Source: Desulfosudis oleivorans | GTDB lineage: Bacteria > Desulfobacterota > Desulfobacteria > Desulfobacterales > SURF-7 | Assembly (NCBI GenBank): GCA_020723305.1 | Contig: DYJC01000007.1 | Location: forward strand, 174,125-238,124 | Reading direction: 5' to 3' | DNA length: 64,000 nt | Shown: in pieces, positions 1 to 7,932 of the stretch | How the letters are laid out: every line of letters begins with the position of its first letter | How positions within the stretch are numbered: the first letter of the stretch is position 1 | Translations under genes and position numbers: made by a program | The notes under the pieces: generated by a model | The model's input: the letters and a program-made list of their open reading frames with translations, nothing else | Databases searched by the model: none | Told to the model about the DNA's origin: nothing

Positions 1-539
1 ACCCGATACCGGTTGAGCAGGTTTCGGAAAATGAATACATCGTAGATGGTTCCCCCGCGGATTGTACACGCCTGGCTTTGAAAAAATTTATGCCGGATGC
101 ACATTGGGTGATCGCAGGTATCAATCCAGGTGCCAATCTGGGTACAGACGTTTACCAGTCCGGTACAGTTGCCGCAGCGCGTGAGGCTGCCATCCTTGGT
201 TGCAAAGCGATCGCTGTATCCCAGTACATCGCACCAAACCAGAAAATTGATTGGGAAATCACCGGGCAGTATGCTTCGCGAATTCTTTCCATCATAATGG
301 GGAAAAAACTGGATTCCGGAAATTTCTGGAATATCAATCTCCCCCATCCGATTCATGACCTATCCATCCTCGAATATAACGAGTGTGATCTGGATAAAAA
401 ACCACACATGTTTGATTTTAAAATTGAAAATGGTCAGTATCGATATTCAGGAATTTTTCATAACCGGCCCCGCACCCAAGGGCGGGATATTGATATCTGT
501 CTGTCCGGAAAAATCGCAGTGTCTAAAATAGAAATTTAA
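1..539 (+). CDS. surE: 5'/3'-nucleotidase SurE (C-terminal part)
   Basis: SurE is a metal-dependent nucleoside monophosphatase acting in the cytoplasm. The reading frame is open from base 3 without a start, so the gene begins upstream of the window. The visible part carries the SurE signatures DGSPADC and GINPGANLGTDVYQSGT, followed by the conserved AAAREAAILG helix and an NINLPH segment near the middle. The N-terminal metal-binding residues (the DDG region) lie outside the window. An internal ATG at 78 would cut the DGSPADC motif off, so it is not the start. A 122-bp repeat begins 8 bp after the stop. Confidence 0.9.
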   Translation, partial: PIPVEQVSENEYIVDGSPADCTRLALKKFMPDAHWVIAGINPGANLGTDVYQSGTVAAAREAAILGCKAIAVSQYIAPNQKIDWEITGQYASRILSIIMGKKLDSGNFWNINLPHPIHDLSILEYNECDLDKKPHMFDFKIENGQYRYSGIFHNRPRTQGRDIDICLSGKIAVSKIEI

Positions 540-546
540 TCTGAAT

Positions 547-668
547 GAGCCAATTTCAAAACTATTAAAAAGCGTCACACCGGCGAAGGTCAGTGCCCCA
601 AAAAGAGCCGAAAATACTGGATTATAGTTTTCGCCGGAACTACAACAATAGACTTTTGAAATTGGCTC
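547..668 (+). repeat. MITE-like 122-bp intergenic repeat, copy 1
   Basis: The ends are perfect 15-bp inverted repeats (GAGCCAATTTCAAAA and its complement). An inner pair (CCGGCGAA/TTCGCCGG) allows a second stem. The left flank ends TGAAT and the right flank begins TGAAT, consistent with a target-site duplication. This is the most divergent of four copies in the window: a change near the left end (TATTAAAAAG versus TATTATAAAG) puts a stop into the short frame that stays open in the other copies. Confidence 0.9.
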
Positions 669-701
669 TGAATGTTTGCATAAAATACAGGCGGGGAAAA
701 G

Positions 702-1271
702 ATGAAATATTGTTCGAATTGTGGAAATTTGCTTGAATGGATGATCCCTCCGGGCGATGATCGGCCCCGTCATGTCTGTCAAAGCTGTGAAACGGTCCAC
801 TACCGGAATCCGAAAATGGTTGTCGGCTGCATTCCGGAATGGCAGGAAAAAATCATACTGTGCCGCCGCAATATTGAGCCGAAGAAAGGTTTATGGACGC
901 TTCCTGCCGGTTTTCTTGAGAACGGTGAGACCATCATTGACGGAGCCATTCGGGAAACACGGGAGGAAACCGGTGCAACCGTGGTGGAACTGAAGCCTTA
1001 TCTGCTTTTCGACATTGTTCATATTCAGCAAATGTATATGATGTTCCGGTCCCGCCTGCTATCCCCTGAATTCCACAGTACACCGGAAAGTTCTGAAGTA
1101 AACCTGTTCTTTCAGAAAGAGATCCCGTGGGGGGAGATTGCCTTTCGGGTCATTGATAAAACATTGCAAATTTATTTTAACGATAAGCAATCCGGAAAAT
1201 TCGACTTTCAAATACAGAAGATTGATGGAGTTTCATCGAATTACAATGATAGCAAAGGCATATATAGATAA
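702..1271 (+). CDS. Nudix hydrolase with N-terminal zinc ribbon
   Basis: This is a 189-aa protein predicted to cleave nucleoside diphosphates linked to another moiety. A zinc ribbon is formed by C4, C7, C26 and C29, as in NudC-like proteins. A complete Nudix box follows at about residues 70-92, with G, E and the REXXEEXG core (RETREETG). It is shorter than NADH pyrophosphatase NudC and lacks its N-terminal domain, so the substrate cannot be named. The ATG at 702 is preceded by a purine-rich GGGGAAAAG. The gene stands alone between a repeat and a decayed gene. Confidence 0.88.
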   Translation: MKYCSNCGNLLEWMIPPGDDRPRHVCQSCETVHYRNPKMVVGCIPEWQEKIILCRRNIEPKKGLWTLPAGFLENGETIIDGAIRETREETGATVVELKPYLLFDIVHIQQMYMMFRSRLLSPEFHSTPESSEVNLFFQKEIPWGEIAFRVIDKTLQIYFNDKQSGKFDFQIQKIDGVSSNYNDSKGIYR

Positions 1272-1274
1272 GGG

Positions 1275-1626
1275 AACCCGAAGAAGTCAAACTTTTGGAT
1301 AGTGTAGAAAACACTTTTTCCTGCCAGGGATGGCACTATTACCTGATTGCCAATCTAGATCGTTTAAAAAAAACCCCACTTAAGATGAAGCTCATTTTTC
1401 CATCAAGACTCGATTACTATAGTTTTCGAATCCGCCCCTTGGACACCCCGCAGAAAACATATTGAAGCTTCGACTTGAATTCGATAGCTGGATTATTCGT
1501 CTGTTTGCACCTCATTTGGATATCACTTATGATAAAACGAAAAGGAAAATAGTCGAATATTTAGGACCCTCAAACATCCTTACGGACAAAGGTGAAATTC
1601 AAAATGTGTACATCTTTTACGAATGA
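1275..1626 (+). pseudogene. Remnant of an unrecognised protein gene (frameshifted)
   Basis: Two adjacent frames together read as one protein-like sequence. One runs from about 1275 to 1464 (including FSCQGWHYYLIANLDRLKK). The other runs from about 1460 to 1626 (including LEFDSWIIRLFAPHLDITY) and ends in TGA. A shift near 1460 is needed to join them. No start codon or ribosome-binding site is visible, because the frame runs back into a stop next to the Nudix gene. The family is not recognised. It is probably the 3' two thirds of a gene whose beginning has been lost. Confidence 0.45.
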
Positions 1627-1655
1627 TGAACTCTGCAGCAAGATCGGTCATGTTT

Positions 1656-2921
1656 TCATGTCCCATTTTTCTGTTGTTTTTCATTCTGTTTATGGAGCAG
1701 GCGAACCTTTCCCAGTCGTTTTAGCGCCGAAAGGGAGAAGGCCGTCGATAGCGCTAACGGTAAGGCAGAGCGAACAGCACGGCTTGATAAGTGAAGACCC
1801 TTTTGTGCGATACCTGCCGGGTCAAAATCCATCATGACCTTCTGGAATACGGCTTCTTTCAATGAGCTGAGCACACTGCCTGCAAGAACAAATTCGCCTG
1901 CAATGACATAGGTGTCCAAATCTCCGAACGATACGATGATAGGTTTCGGCCATGGTTTATATGGATGCAGTTCTTTCCCTTTGCTCAGCCGCTTGATATT
2001 CAACGCTGAACATACGCCCATGTCCATGGCATGATAGGCCTGTTTGGATTTGATATCCGGCACATCGGCCGCATCTCCGGCAAAAAAAACATTTTTATAG
2101 AAACGATGTTGAAGCGTGATAGAGACAGGCGCCCATTGTTCGGCGGTTTCGGTGAACCCTGATAACAATAAGAGAGGATGCGGTTTTGCCCCGGCCGTCC
2201 AGATGGTTAAATCTGATTTTAACCGCTTCCCATTTGTCAGAAAAACAGTCTTACGTGTAACTTTTTTTACAGATGCTTCGGTGATGAATTCAACCGGGTA
2301 GGAACCGCAATGTTTCCGGATTTCGGAATCGATATCAGCCGGAATTTCATTGAGCAGACGGGTTTTTCTTTCAATGAGCTGGATACGAATTCGCTTTATA
2401 TTTCGAACCTTGCGGAGAATCTCTCCGAGAGCTTCAATGCCTTCGGTACCCCCGCCGACGATAACAATATGAGAAAGGGTTTTTGCTTTGGTAAAATGTT
2501 TCAATTGTTCCCCGATAAACCGGCAGTTTTCAATGCTGGAAAATGACACCGCATGGGTATCCGCACCCGGCACCCCAAAAGTGTTTTTCACTCCGCCAAT
2601 AGCCACAATGCAGAAATCGTAATGCAATGCCTTCCCATTCTTCATAATGACCATATTCTTTTCCGGCAGGATTTGTACCACACGATCCCGAATGAACCGA
2701 TGTCCCGAACGCTGAACAATCCTGGGACTGGATAGTTTTAATAGCGAAGGTGTCTTGACCCCGGAGACAAGTTCGTGAATACCCGGTAAATATTCAAACC
2801 AGGCAGTCGGGTCAATCACAATCACCGTAAACTGTTTTGATAATGTGGCGGCGGCTTTTAACCCGCCGAAATTTGCCCCGATGATGATAACTGTTGGCCT
2901 GTCTTTCCTTTTAACAACCAC
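1656..2921 (-). CDS. NADH dehydrogenase-like FAD/NAD(P)-binding oxidoreductase (NDH-2 family)
   Basis: This is a 421-aa two-dinucleotide-binding flavoprotein. The first Rossmann motif is atypical (GANFGG, about residue 15). The NAD(P)-binding motif GGGTEGIEALGE is near residue 155 and FFAGDAADV near residue 297. NDH-2 proteins pass electrons from NADH to quinone at the membrane face without pumping protons. The C-terminus is basic and could sit on the membrane. The start is GTG, preceded by AAAGGGGG. Quinone use is inferred from family; ferredoxin or sulfide reductase activity cannot be excluded. The tail of the gene overlaps no neighbour. Confidence 0.8.
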   Translation of the reverse strand: MVVKRKDRPTVIIIGANFGGLKAAATLSKQFTVIVIDPTAWFEYLPGIHELVSGVKTPSLLKLSSPRIVQRSGHRFIRDRVVQILPEKNMVIMKNGKALHYDFCIVAIGGVKNTFGVPGADTHAVSFSSIENCRFIGEQLKHFTKAKTLSHIVIVGGGTEGIEALGEILRKVRNIKRIRIQLIERKTRLLNEIPADIDSEIRKHCGSYPVEFITEASVKKVTRKTVFLTNGKRLKSDLTIWTAGAKPHPLLLLSGFTETAEQWAPVSITLQHRFYKNVFFAGDAADVPDIKSKQAYHAMDMGVCSALNIKRLSKGKELHPYKPWPKPIIVSFGDLDTYVIAGEFVLAGSVLSSLKEAVFQKVMMDFDPAGIAQKGLHLSSRAVRSALPLALSTAFSLSALKRLGKVRLLHKQNEKQQKNGT

Positions 2922-2924
2922 CGC

Positions 2925-3155
2925 GGTCAGCCCCCTTTCTCAATAGAAATTTCAGCGAAGATCGCTTCGAACACCTTCCCGATTTACGGTTACTGTTCAT
3001 CAGATCATCCAGCAAGAAGCTGTAAAGCTCAGGATTGAAACCAACGTTCACTGGCACATCCCCCATACCATGTCCACGGCAACCAGTGCAAGCGGCCGGT
3101 TGTCAATGCTGGTTAGGTTTGTCGGATCATAGGTTCCATACATCCGGCGCCTTGC
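2925..3155 (-). pseudogene. Possible decayed gene remnant upstream of the NDH-2-like gene
   Basis: On the minus strand a frame reading RMYGTYDPTNLTSIDNRPL is followed, after a frameshift, by VNVGFNPELYSFLLDDLM. The sequence looks protein-like and continues to within a few bases of the NDH-2-like start. No start codon or family is recognised. The rest of the 2922-3304 interval holds only the promoter-like element at 3226-3247. Confidence 0.3.
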
Positions 3156-3225
3156 TGATTTACAACTGTAATGTCCTCATTAATAAGCGAATTGAGTTGC
3201 CATGCATTTATTTTTTTACTATAAA

Positions 3226-3247
3226 TTGACAAAAAGATGTATACATC
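3226..3247 (+). promoter_or_regulatory. Promoter-like -35 with overlapping palindrome
   Basis: A consensus TTGACA (3226-3231) is followed by the perfect 12-bp palindrome GATGTATACATC (3236-3247), where the spacer to a -10 box would be. No good -10 lies at 16-18 bp, which fits a regulated promoter. It is 58 bp upstream of the DUF523/DUF1722 start. The identity of the regulator is unknown; MerR-type light/B12 regulators use TGTA-rich operators, but this is only an analogy. Confidence 0.35.
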
Positions 3248-3304
3248 ATTCTGGAGCTACCCTGCATCACGGATCTTACATGAAACCCAAAAAATGAGGA
3301 TCGT

Positions 3305-4255
3305 ATGAACGAAAAACTAAAGATTGGTGTAAGTCACTGCTTGTTGGGAGAGCGCGTCCGCTATGACGGTCAGCATCAGCTGGATCGTTTCATTGTGAAC
3401 ACCTTGGGACAATATGTCGAATTTGTGCCGGTTTGTCCGGAAGTGGAATGCGGACTTCCGGTGCCGCGGGAAGCCATGCGTCTGGTAGGTGATTCAGCCG
3501 CACCCCGCCTTTTAACCCGCAAGACGGAAGTGGATCACACTCAGAGAATGCAGCAATGGGCGAATCAGCGCGTTCGTGATTTGGAAAAAAAAGATTTATG
3601 TGGATTTATTTTTAAAGGCAAGTCGCCCAGCAGTGGCATGGAACGGGTGAAAGTTTACGGGGATGATGGGATGGTTCAAAAGATTGGTGTGGGGCTTTTT
3701 GCGCGGGCCTTCATGGAACATTTTCCCCGCATTCCGGTTGAAGAAGACGGGCGTCTGCATGATGTTGGCTTGAGGGAGAACTTTATTATCCGTATTTTTA
3801 CACTCAAACGATGGCGTGAGGTCATGCAGGAAAAAAAGACACCCGGCAATCTGGTTGCTTTTCATACACGGCATAAATTGCTGCTGATGTCCCACAGCCC
3901 CAAACACTACAGAGAAATGGGCAAATGGGTTGCTGATGTCAAGTCCAAGCCTGCAGAACAGCAATATGACCAGTACGAAGTACTTCTGCTGGAGGCATTG
4001 CAGTTGAAAAATACCATAAAGAAACATGTGAATGTTCTGCAGCACATGATGGGCTATTTTAAAAAGGATCTGTCACCGGATGAGAAGCGGGAATTGCTGG
4101 AAATCATCGGCCAATACAAGGATAGTCTGGTTCCGCTGATTGTTCCGCTGACATTGATCAACCATTATGTGAGAAAATATAATCAAGCCTATCTCAGGGA
4201 GCAGATTTATTTACATCCGCATCCGCAAGAGCTTAAACTTCGGAATCATGTTTAG
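3305..4255 (+). CDS. DUF523 (TudS-like) and DUF1722 (YbgA-like) fusion protein
   Basis: This is a 316-aa fusion. The N-terminal DUF523 half (about 1-150) has CLLG (C12), CPEVECG and a KSPSSG motif. The C-terminal DUF1722 half (about 190-310) has FHTRHKLLLMSHSPKHY. DUF523 proteins related to the thiouracil desulfurase TudS bind a [4Fe-4S] cluster through three cysteines. The third, normally in SPSCG, is Ser110 here; a cysteine occurs 11 residues earlier (C99). Such fusions are often found near photolyases or MerR regulators, but none is seen here. ATG at 3305 follows GAGGATCGT. Confidence 0.85.
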   Translation: MNEKLKIGVSHCLLGERVRYDGQHQLDRFIVNTLGQYVEFVPVCPEVECGLPVPREAMRLVGDSAAPRLLTRKTEVDHTQRMQQWANQRVRDLEKKDLCGFIFKGKSPSSGMERVKVYGDDGMVQKIGVGLFARAFMEHFPRIPVEEDGRLHDVGLRENFIIRIFTLKRWREVMQEKKTPGNLVAFHTRHKLLLMSHSPKHYREMGKWVADVKSKPAEQQYDQYEVLLLEALQLKNTIKKHVNVLQHMMGYFKKDLSPDEKRELLEIIGQYKDSLVPLIVPLTLINHYVRKYNQAYLREQIYLHPHPQELKLRNHV

Positions 4256-4403
4256 AATTTCTTACATAGCAACCTTCCCTTTGAAGGCGTAGTTCATTAT
4301 AAAAACCACAAAACGGTCCCATGAAAAGTATTTCCATAATATTATAAATAGTTATACAAATATTCAGTTCTAAAAAAGGGATTTTTCCAATTTAAAATTT
4401 TTA

Positions 4404-5936
4404 TTAAAAACGGGTCTTCCGATCCAGACTTCGGTATTGAATCGCTTCTGCAATATGGTTTGACTGGATGTCGGTCTGAGCCTCGAGATCAGCAATGGTG
4501 CGGGCGATTTTCAGGATGCGGTAATATGCCCGTGTAGACAGATTCAGTTTGTCAATTGCAGTCATGAGCAGTTTTTCGGAATCCGGTTGAATCGGGCAAT
4601 TTTTCTGGACCAGCTTGCTGCCCATGCGGCTGTTGCTGTAGATTTTTGTTTGTTGATACCGGTTTCTCTGAATGTTTCTAGCCTTGACCACGCGTTCCCG
4701 AATCAATTCAGAAGTCTCAGCAGGTTTCTGATAGAATAGATCCTTGTAGGGAACAGCCGGAACCTCAATCTGGATATCAATTCGATCCAGAAGCGGGCCG
4801 GATATACGAGCCCGGTAATTAGCGATCTGCTGATGGGTGCATTTGCAGGCATGCCGGATATCGGAAAAAAACCCGCACGGACAGGGATTCATGGCTGCGA
4901 TCAGCATAAAATTGGAGGGATAGGTTATGGTTGTAAGCGCTCTGGATATGGTTACCTGCTGATCTTCCAGGGGCTGCCTCAGCACTTCCAGAACATGTTT
5001 TTTGAATTCCGGAAGCTCGTCCAGAAAAAGAACACCATTATGAGCCAAACTCACCTCGCCGGGTTTCGGGGTATGCCCGCCCCCGATCAGTCCAGCATCG
5101 GATATGGTGTGGTGGGGAGACCGGAAAGGCCTTTCAGTAACCAGAGACTGACCATTTTTCAACGCCCCTGTAACAGAATAGATGGAGGTGGTTTCGATTG
5201 CTTCATCAAAAAGCAGCGGAGGCAAAATGGACGGCAGTCTCCTTGCGAGCATGGTTTTTCCGGAGCCGGGTGGTCCGGTCATGATTAAATTATGTCCTCC
5301 GGCTGCTGCGATCTCCAATGCTCTCTTTGCATGTTCCTGGCCGACAACCTCGGAAAAATCATTATCTGTTATGTGGGTGATGTTTTTCTGAGGAATCGGA
5401 TTCATTTCTTCCGGTTGAATGATATTGGTTCCCTGAAAAAAATCAACGGATTGATAAAGGGTTCGGACAGCGAAAACCGGTATTCCCCTGACAACCGCCG
5501 CTTCTTTCCGGTTTTCCCAGGGAACCATGATTCCGGAATAGTTTGCTTTTTTGGCAGCCAAGGCCATGGGCAGAGAGCCCTTGACCGGCTTGATTCTCCC
5601 GTCCAGCGACAGCTCGCCCAGAATCAGATACCGGCATAAAATCTCCTGGGATATCAATCCAGTGGCGGACAGGATGCCCAGTGCAATCGGAAGGTCAAAT
5701 CCGGTTCCTTCTTTTTTCAGGTCTGCCGGTGCAAGATTCACGGTGATGCGGTCATGGGGAAAGGTGTATCCGGAGTTTGTAATGGCGGATTTTACCCTTT
5801 CCTTGCTCTCTTTTACTGCGGTTTCCGCCAGCCCTACGGTTGTGAAAGATGGAAGTCCATGAGAAATATCAATCTCAACCTCCACAAGACAGGCATCTAT
5901 TCCGATAACCGTGCTGCTCAGCACCTTTGCAAGCAT
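4404..5936 (-). CDS. comM: YifB/ComM-family Mg chelatase-like AAA+ ATPase
   Basis: This is a full-length 510-aa protein. It has an N-terminal Lon-like fold (about 10-170), a Walker A GPPGSGKT at 221-228, a Walker B LFLDELPEF, a zinc-finger-like CPCGFFSDIRHACKC, and a C-terminal Mg-chelatase helical domain. ComM is a hexameric helicase that promotes branch migration during integration of transformed DNA. Its role in species without known competence is unsettled. The gene stands alone on the minus strand. Confidence 0.93.
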   Translation of the reverse strand: MLAKVLSSTVIGIDACLVEVEIDISHGLPSFTTVGLAETAVKESKERVKSAITNSGYTFPHDRITVNLAPADLKKEGTGFDLPIALGILSATGLISQEILCRYLILGELSLDGRIKPVKGSLPMALAAKKANYSGIMVPWENRKEAAVVRGIPVFAVRTLYQSVDFFQGTNIIQPEEMNPIPQKNITHITDNDFSEVVGQEHAKRALEIAAAGGHNLIMTGPPGSGKTMLARRLPSILPPLLFDEAIETTSIYSVTGALKNGQSLVTERPFRSPHHTISDAGLIGGGHTPKPGEVSLAHNGVLFLDELPEFKKHVLEVLRQPLEDQQVTISRALTTITYPSNFMLIAAMNPCPCGFFSDIRHACKCTHQQIANYRARISGPLLDRIDIQIEVPAVPYKDLFYQKPAETSELIRERVVKARNIQRNRYQQTKIYSNSRMGSKLVQKNCPIQPDSEKLLMTAIDKLNLSTRAYYRILKIARTIADLEAQTDIQSNHIAEAIQYRSLDRKTRF

Positions 5937-6246
5937 ATTATTTTCCGTATTTCGTAATGATTTTCATGTTTATCTTTGGTGAGTAAGATAATTGAAATAA
6001 ACTCAAATAGTCAACATATTAATAAAGGATTCATTCATGAAATCGTCATTTCCCTGTTTTTTCAGGCTGGGTCGAGCTTTCAATATATGTAGTATTCCTT
6101 TGTTATGGATTTCCGCAGCAGGAAAGATGAGGCCTCCTTTTTTCTTTATGGTTATTCAAATTTGTGATAAATGGGTTTAAATATCTGATTTTACGTTTTC
6201 GGATTGAATATAAACAATGATATGCCGGATTGAAATCAATTGATTC
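5937..6246. other. Intergenic region between comM and lpxC
   Basis: This divergent intergenic region of about 310 bp is AT-rich and should carry the comM and lpxC promoters. No convincing boxes were assigned. A 47-codon plus-strand frame (6037-6180) has an AAAGGA upstream, but it has no recognisable product and a Phe/Pro-rich, low-information sequence. It is noted, not called as a gene. Confidence 0.4.
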
Positions 6247-7176
6247 ATGAAAGGCGTTTGGAAGAAGATGCAATATAATCAAAGAACGATCGCAAAACCG
6301 ATTTCCTGCTCCGGTGTAGGAGTTCATTCCGGCAAAGAGGTAAAACTTACAATAAAGCCGGCGCCTGCAAACCACGGTATTAAGTTTGTGAGAACAGACC
6401 TGCCGGCTTCTCCTGAGATTCCGGCTCTTTTTAATATGGTCGTTGATACAAGCCTTGCGACGGTAATCGGAAACGAAGGAGTAATCGTTTCCACAATTGA
6501 ACATCTGATGGCTTGTCTGGCTGGTTTTTCAATCGAAAATGCCCTGATTGAACTGGATAATTATGAGATGCCGATTCTGGATGGCAGCTCCGCGGTTTAT
6601 GCAAAAATGATTAAAGAAGCCGGTATCCAGGAACTTCCGGAGCTTAGATATTTTTTTATTGTCAATAAACCCATTGAACTCAAAGAAAATGACAAATCGG
6701 TTATTGCTTATCCATCATCCACTCGGAAAATTACCTGTACTATCGATTTTCCGCACCCCCTGATTCAGACGCAAACCCTGTCATTGACTTTGACGGATGA
6801 GGTTTTTGAACGGGAAATCAGCAAGGCCAGAACCTTTGGCTTCCTGCATGAAATTGAATACCTTAAGCGATACGGGTTGGCCAGGGGCGCATCTCTGGAA
6901 ACCGGTGTAGCGATCGATGAAACAAAGATCCTGAATAAAGAAGGGTTACGATTTACAGATGAGTTTGTCCGTCATAAAATTCTCGATTGTATCGGGGATT
7001 TTTCTCTGCTTGGCATGCCGATTCTTGGGCATATTGTCACCAATAAATCCGGGCATGCGTTTAATCATGCTTTTTTACAAACTTTTTTTGAAAATAAAGA
7101 CTCCTGGGATACCCGAGCTATCGAAGGCTTTTCAGGCAATGATGCCCTTTCTTCGAAATCACTTGCCATTTCATAG
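6247..7176 (+). CDS. lpxC: UDP-3-O-acyl-N-acetylglucosamine deacetylase
   Basis: LpxC is the zinc-dependent first committed step of lipid A synthesis and marks a lipopolysaccharide-bearing outer membrane. The zinc ligands are visible in IEHLMACLAG (His), and in RHKILDCIGD (His and Asp). The general acid-base histidine is in SGHAFNHAF. The length (309 aa) is normal. The start could be ATG 6247 or, seven codons later, ATG 6268 (MQYNQRTI), where homology begins. Neither has a well-spaced ribosome-binding site. It lies upstream of the DUF4390-ntrYX block on the same strand. Confidence 0.95.
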   Translation: MKGVWKKMQYNQRTIAKPISCSGVGVHSGKEVKLTIKPAPANHGIKFVRTDLPASPEIPALFNMVVDTSLATVIGNEGVIVSTIEHLMACLAGFSIENALIELDNYEMPILDGSSAVYAKMIKEAGIQELPELRYFFIVNKPIELKENDKSVIAYPSSTRKITCTIDFPHPLIQTQTLSLTLTDEVFEREISKARTFGFLHEIEYLKRYGLARGASLETGVAIDETKILNKEGLRFTDEFVRHKILDCIGDFSLLGMPILGHIVTNKSGHAFNHAFLQTFFENKDSWDTRAIEGFSGNDALSSKSLAIS

Positions 7177-7306
7177 ACGATTCGTTATGAATCAAGCTTA
7201 TTAGATTTGGAAACAATAGTTTGCTGGAAAGTCTATGGAAGATTGGGATTGATTTTATGAATGGAATCGGATTTCGCGTCAAAGAAAGACCATTCTGCAG
7301 GAAGCG

Positions 7307-7879
7307 ATGTTTACAAAAAAAATCTTTACAAAAATAATATGCTATATATTCATTGGCCTTTTTGTCATACAGGGAAATGGTATTGCCCAGGATGCAGCTC
7401 TGAACAATATTATCATCAACAATACTCGGGATGATCTGCTGCTGTATCTTGCTGTTGAAGGTGCTTTCCGGGAAAAAATGAAGAAGGCAATCATAAGTGG
7501 GGTTCCTGCTTCTTTTTCTTTTTACGTAATGTTGTTTCGCTATCGAGGATTTTGGCTGGATGAAAAAATAACAGATATCGAAGTAACGCACACCATGAAA
7601 TATGATAACCTGAAAAAGGAGTATACGGTCAGCCGGTCTTGGGAATCCGAATCCCAGGTGACAACAAAATCCTTTGAAGAAGCCCAAAAACTGATGTGTG
7701 AGATTAAAGGCATGCACCTTGTATCCCTCTCAAGGCTGACAAAAGGGACGGAATATCAAATAAAAGCAAAAGCCGAACTCAGCAAGATGACATTGCCTCT
7801 TTATCTCCATTATGTTTTGTTTTTCGTGTCATTATGGGATTTTGAGACAGACTGGTATACGATTGACTTTACATACTAG
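7307..7879 (+). CDS. DUF4390 domain-containing exported protein
   Basis: This is a 190-aa protein. The hydrophobic stretch at residues 8-27 (IFTKIICYIFIGLFVIQG) is a signal peptide or N-terminal anchor. The DUF4390 body contains FRYRGFWLDEKI and ends with an aromatic YLHYVLFFVSLWDFETDWY segment. The function is unknown. The gene ends 53 bp before the NtrY-like kinase and runs in the same direction, the arrangement seen in many Deltaproteobacteria. A role in envelope sensing with the kinase is inferred. Confidence 0.82.
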   Translation: MFTKKIFTKIICYIFIGLFVIQGNGIAQDAALNNIIINNTRDDLLLYLAVEGAFREKMKKAIISGVPASFSFYVMLFRYRGFWLDEKITDIEVTHTMKYDNLKKEYTVSRSWESESQVTTKSFEEAQKLMCEIKGMHLVSLSRLTKGTEYQIKAKAELSKMTLPLYLHYVLFFVSLWDFETDWYTIDFTY

Positions 7880-7932
7880 TTCACATGGAGAAAATACCAT
7901 AACAGGCAACCCAAATCAGGCTCCCGAAAAAG

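Noticed and set aside
78..539. SurE starting at the first ATG (78) as a complete gene
   Set aside because: The frame is open upstream to the window edge and carries the DGSPADC motif before that ATG, so the gene is truncated by the window, not short.
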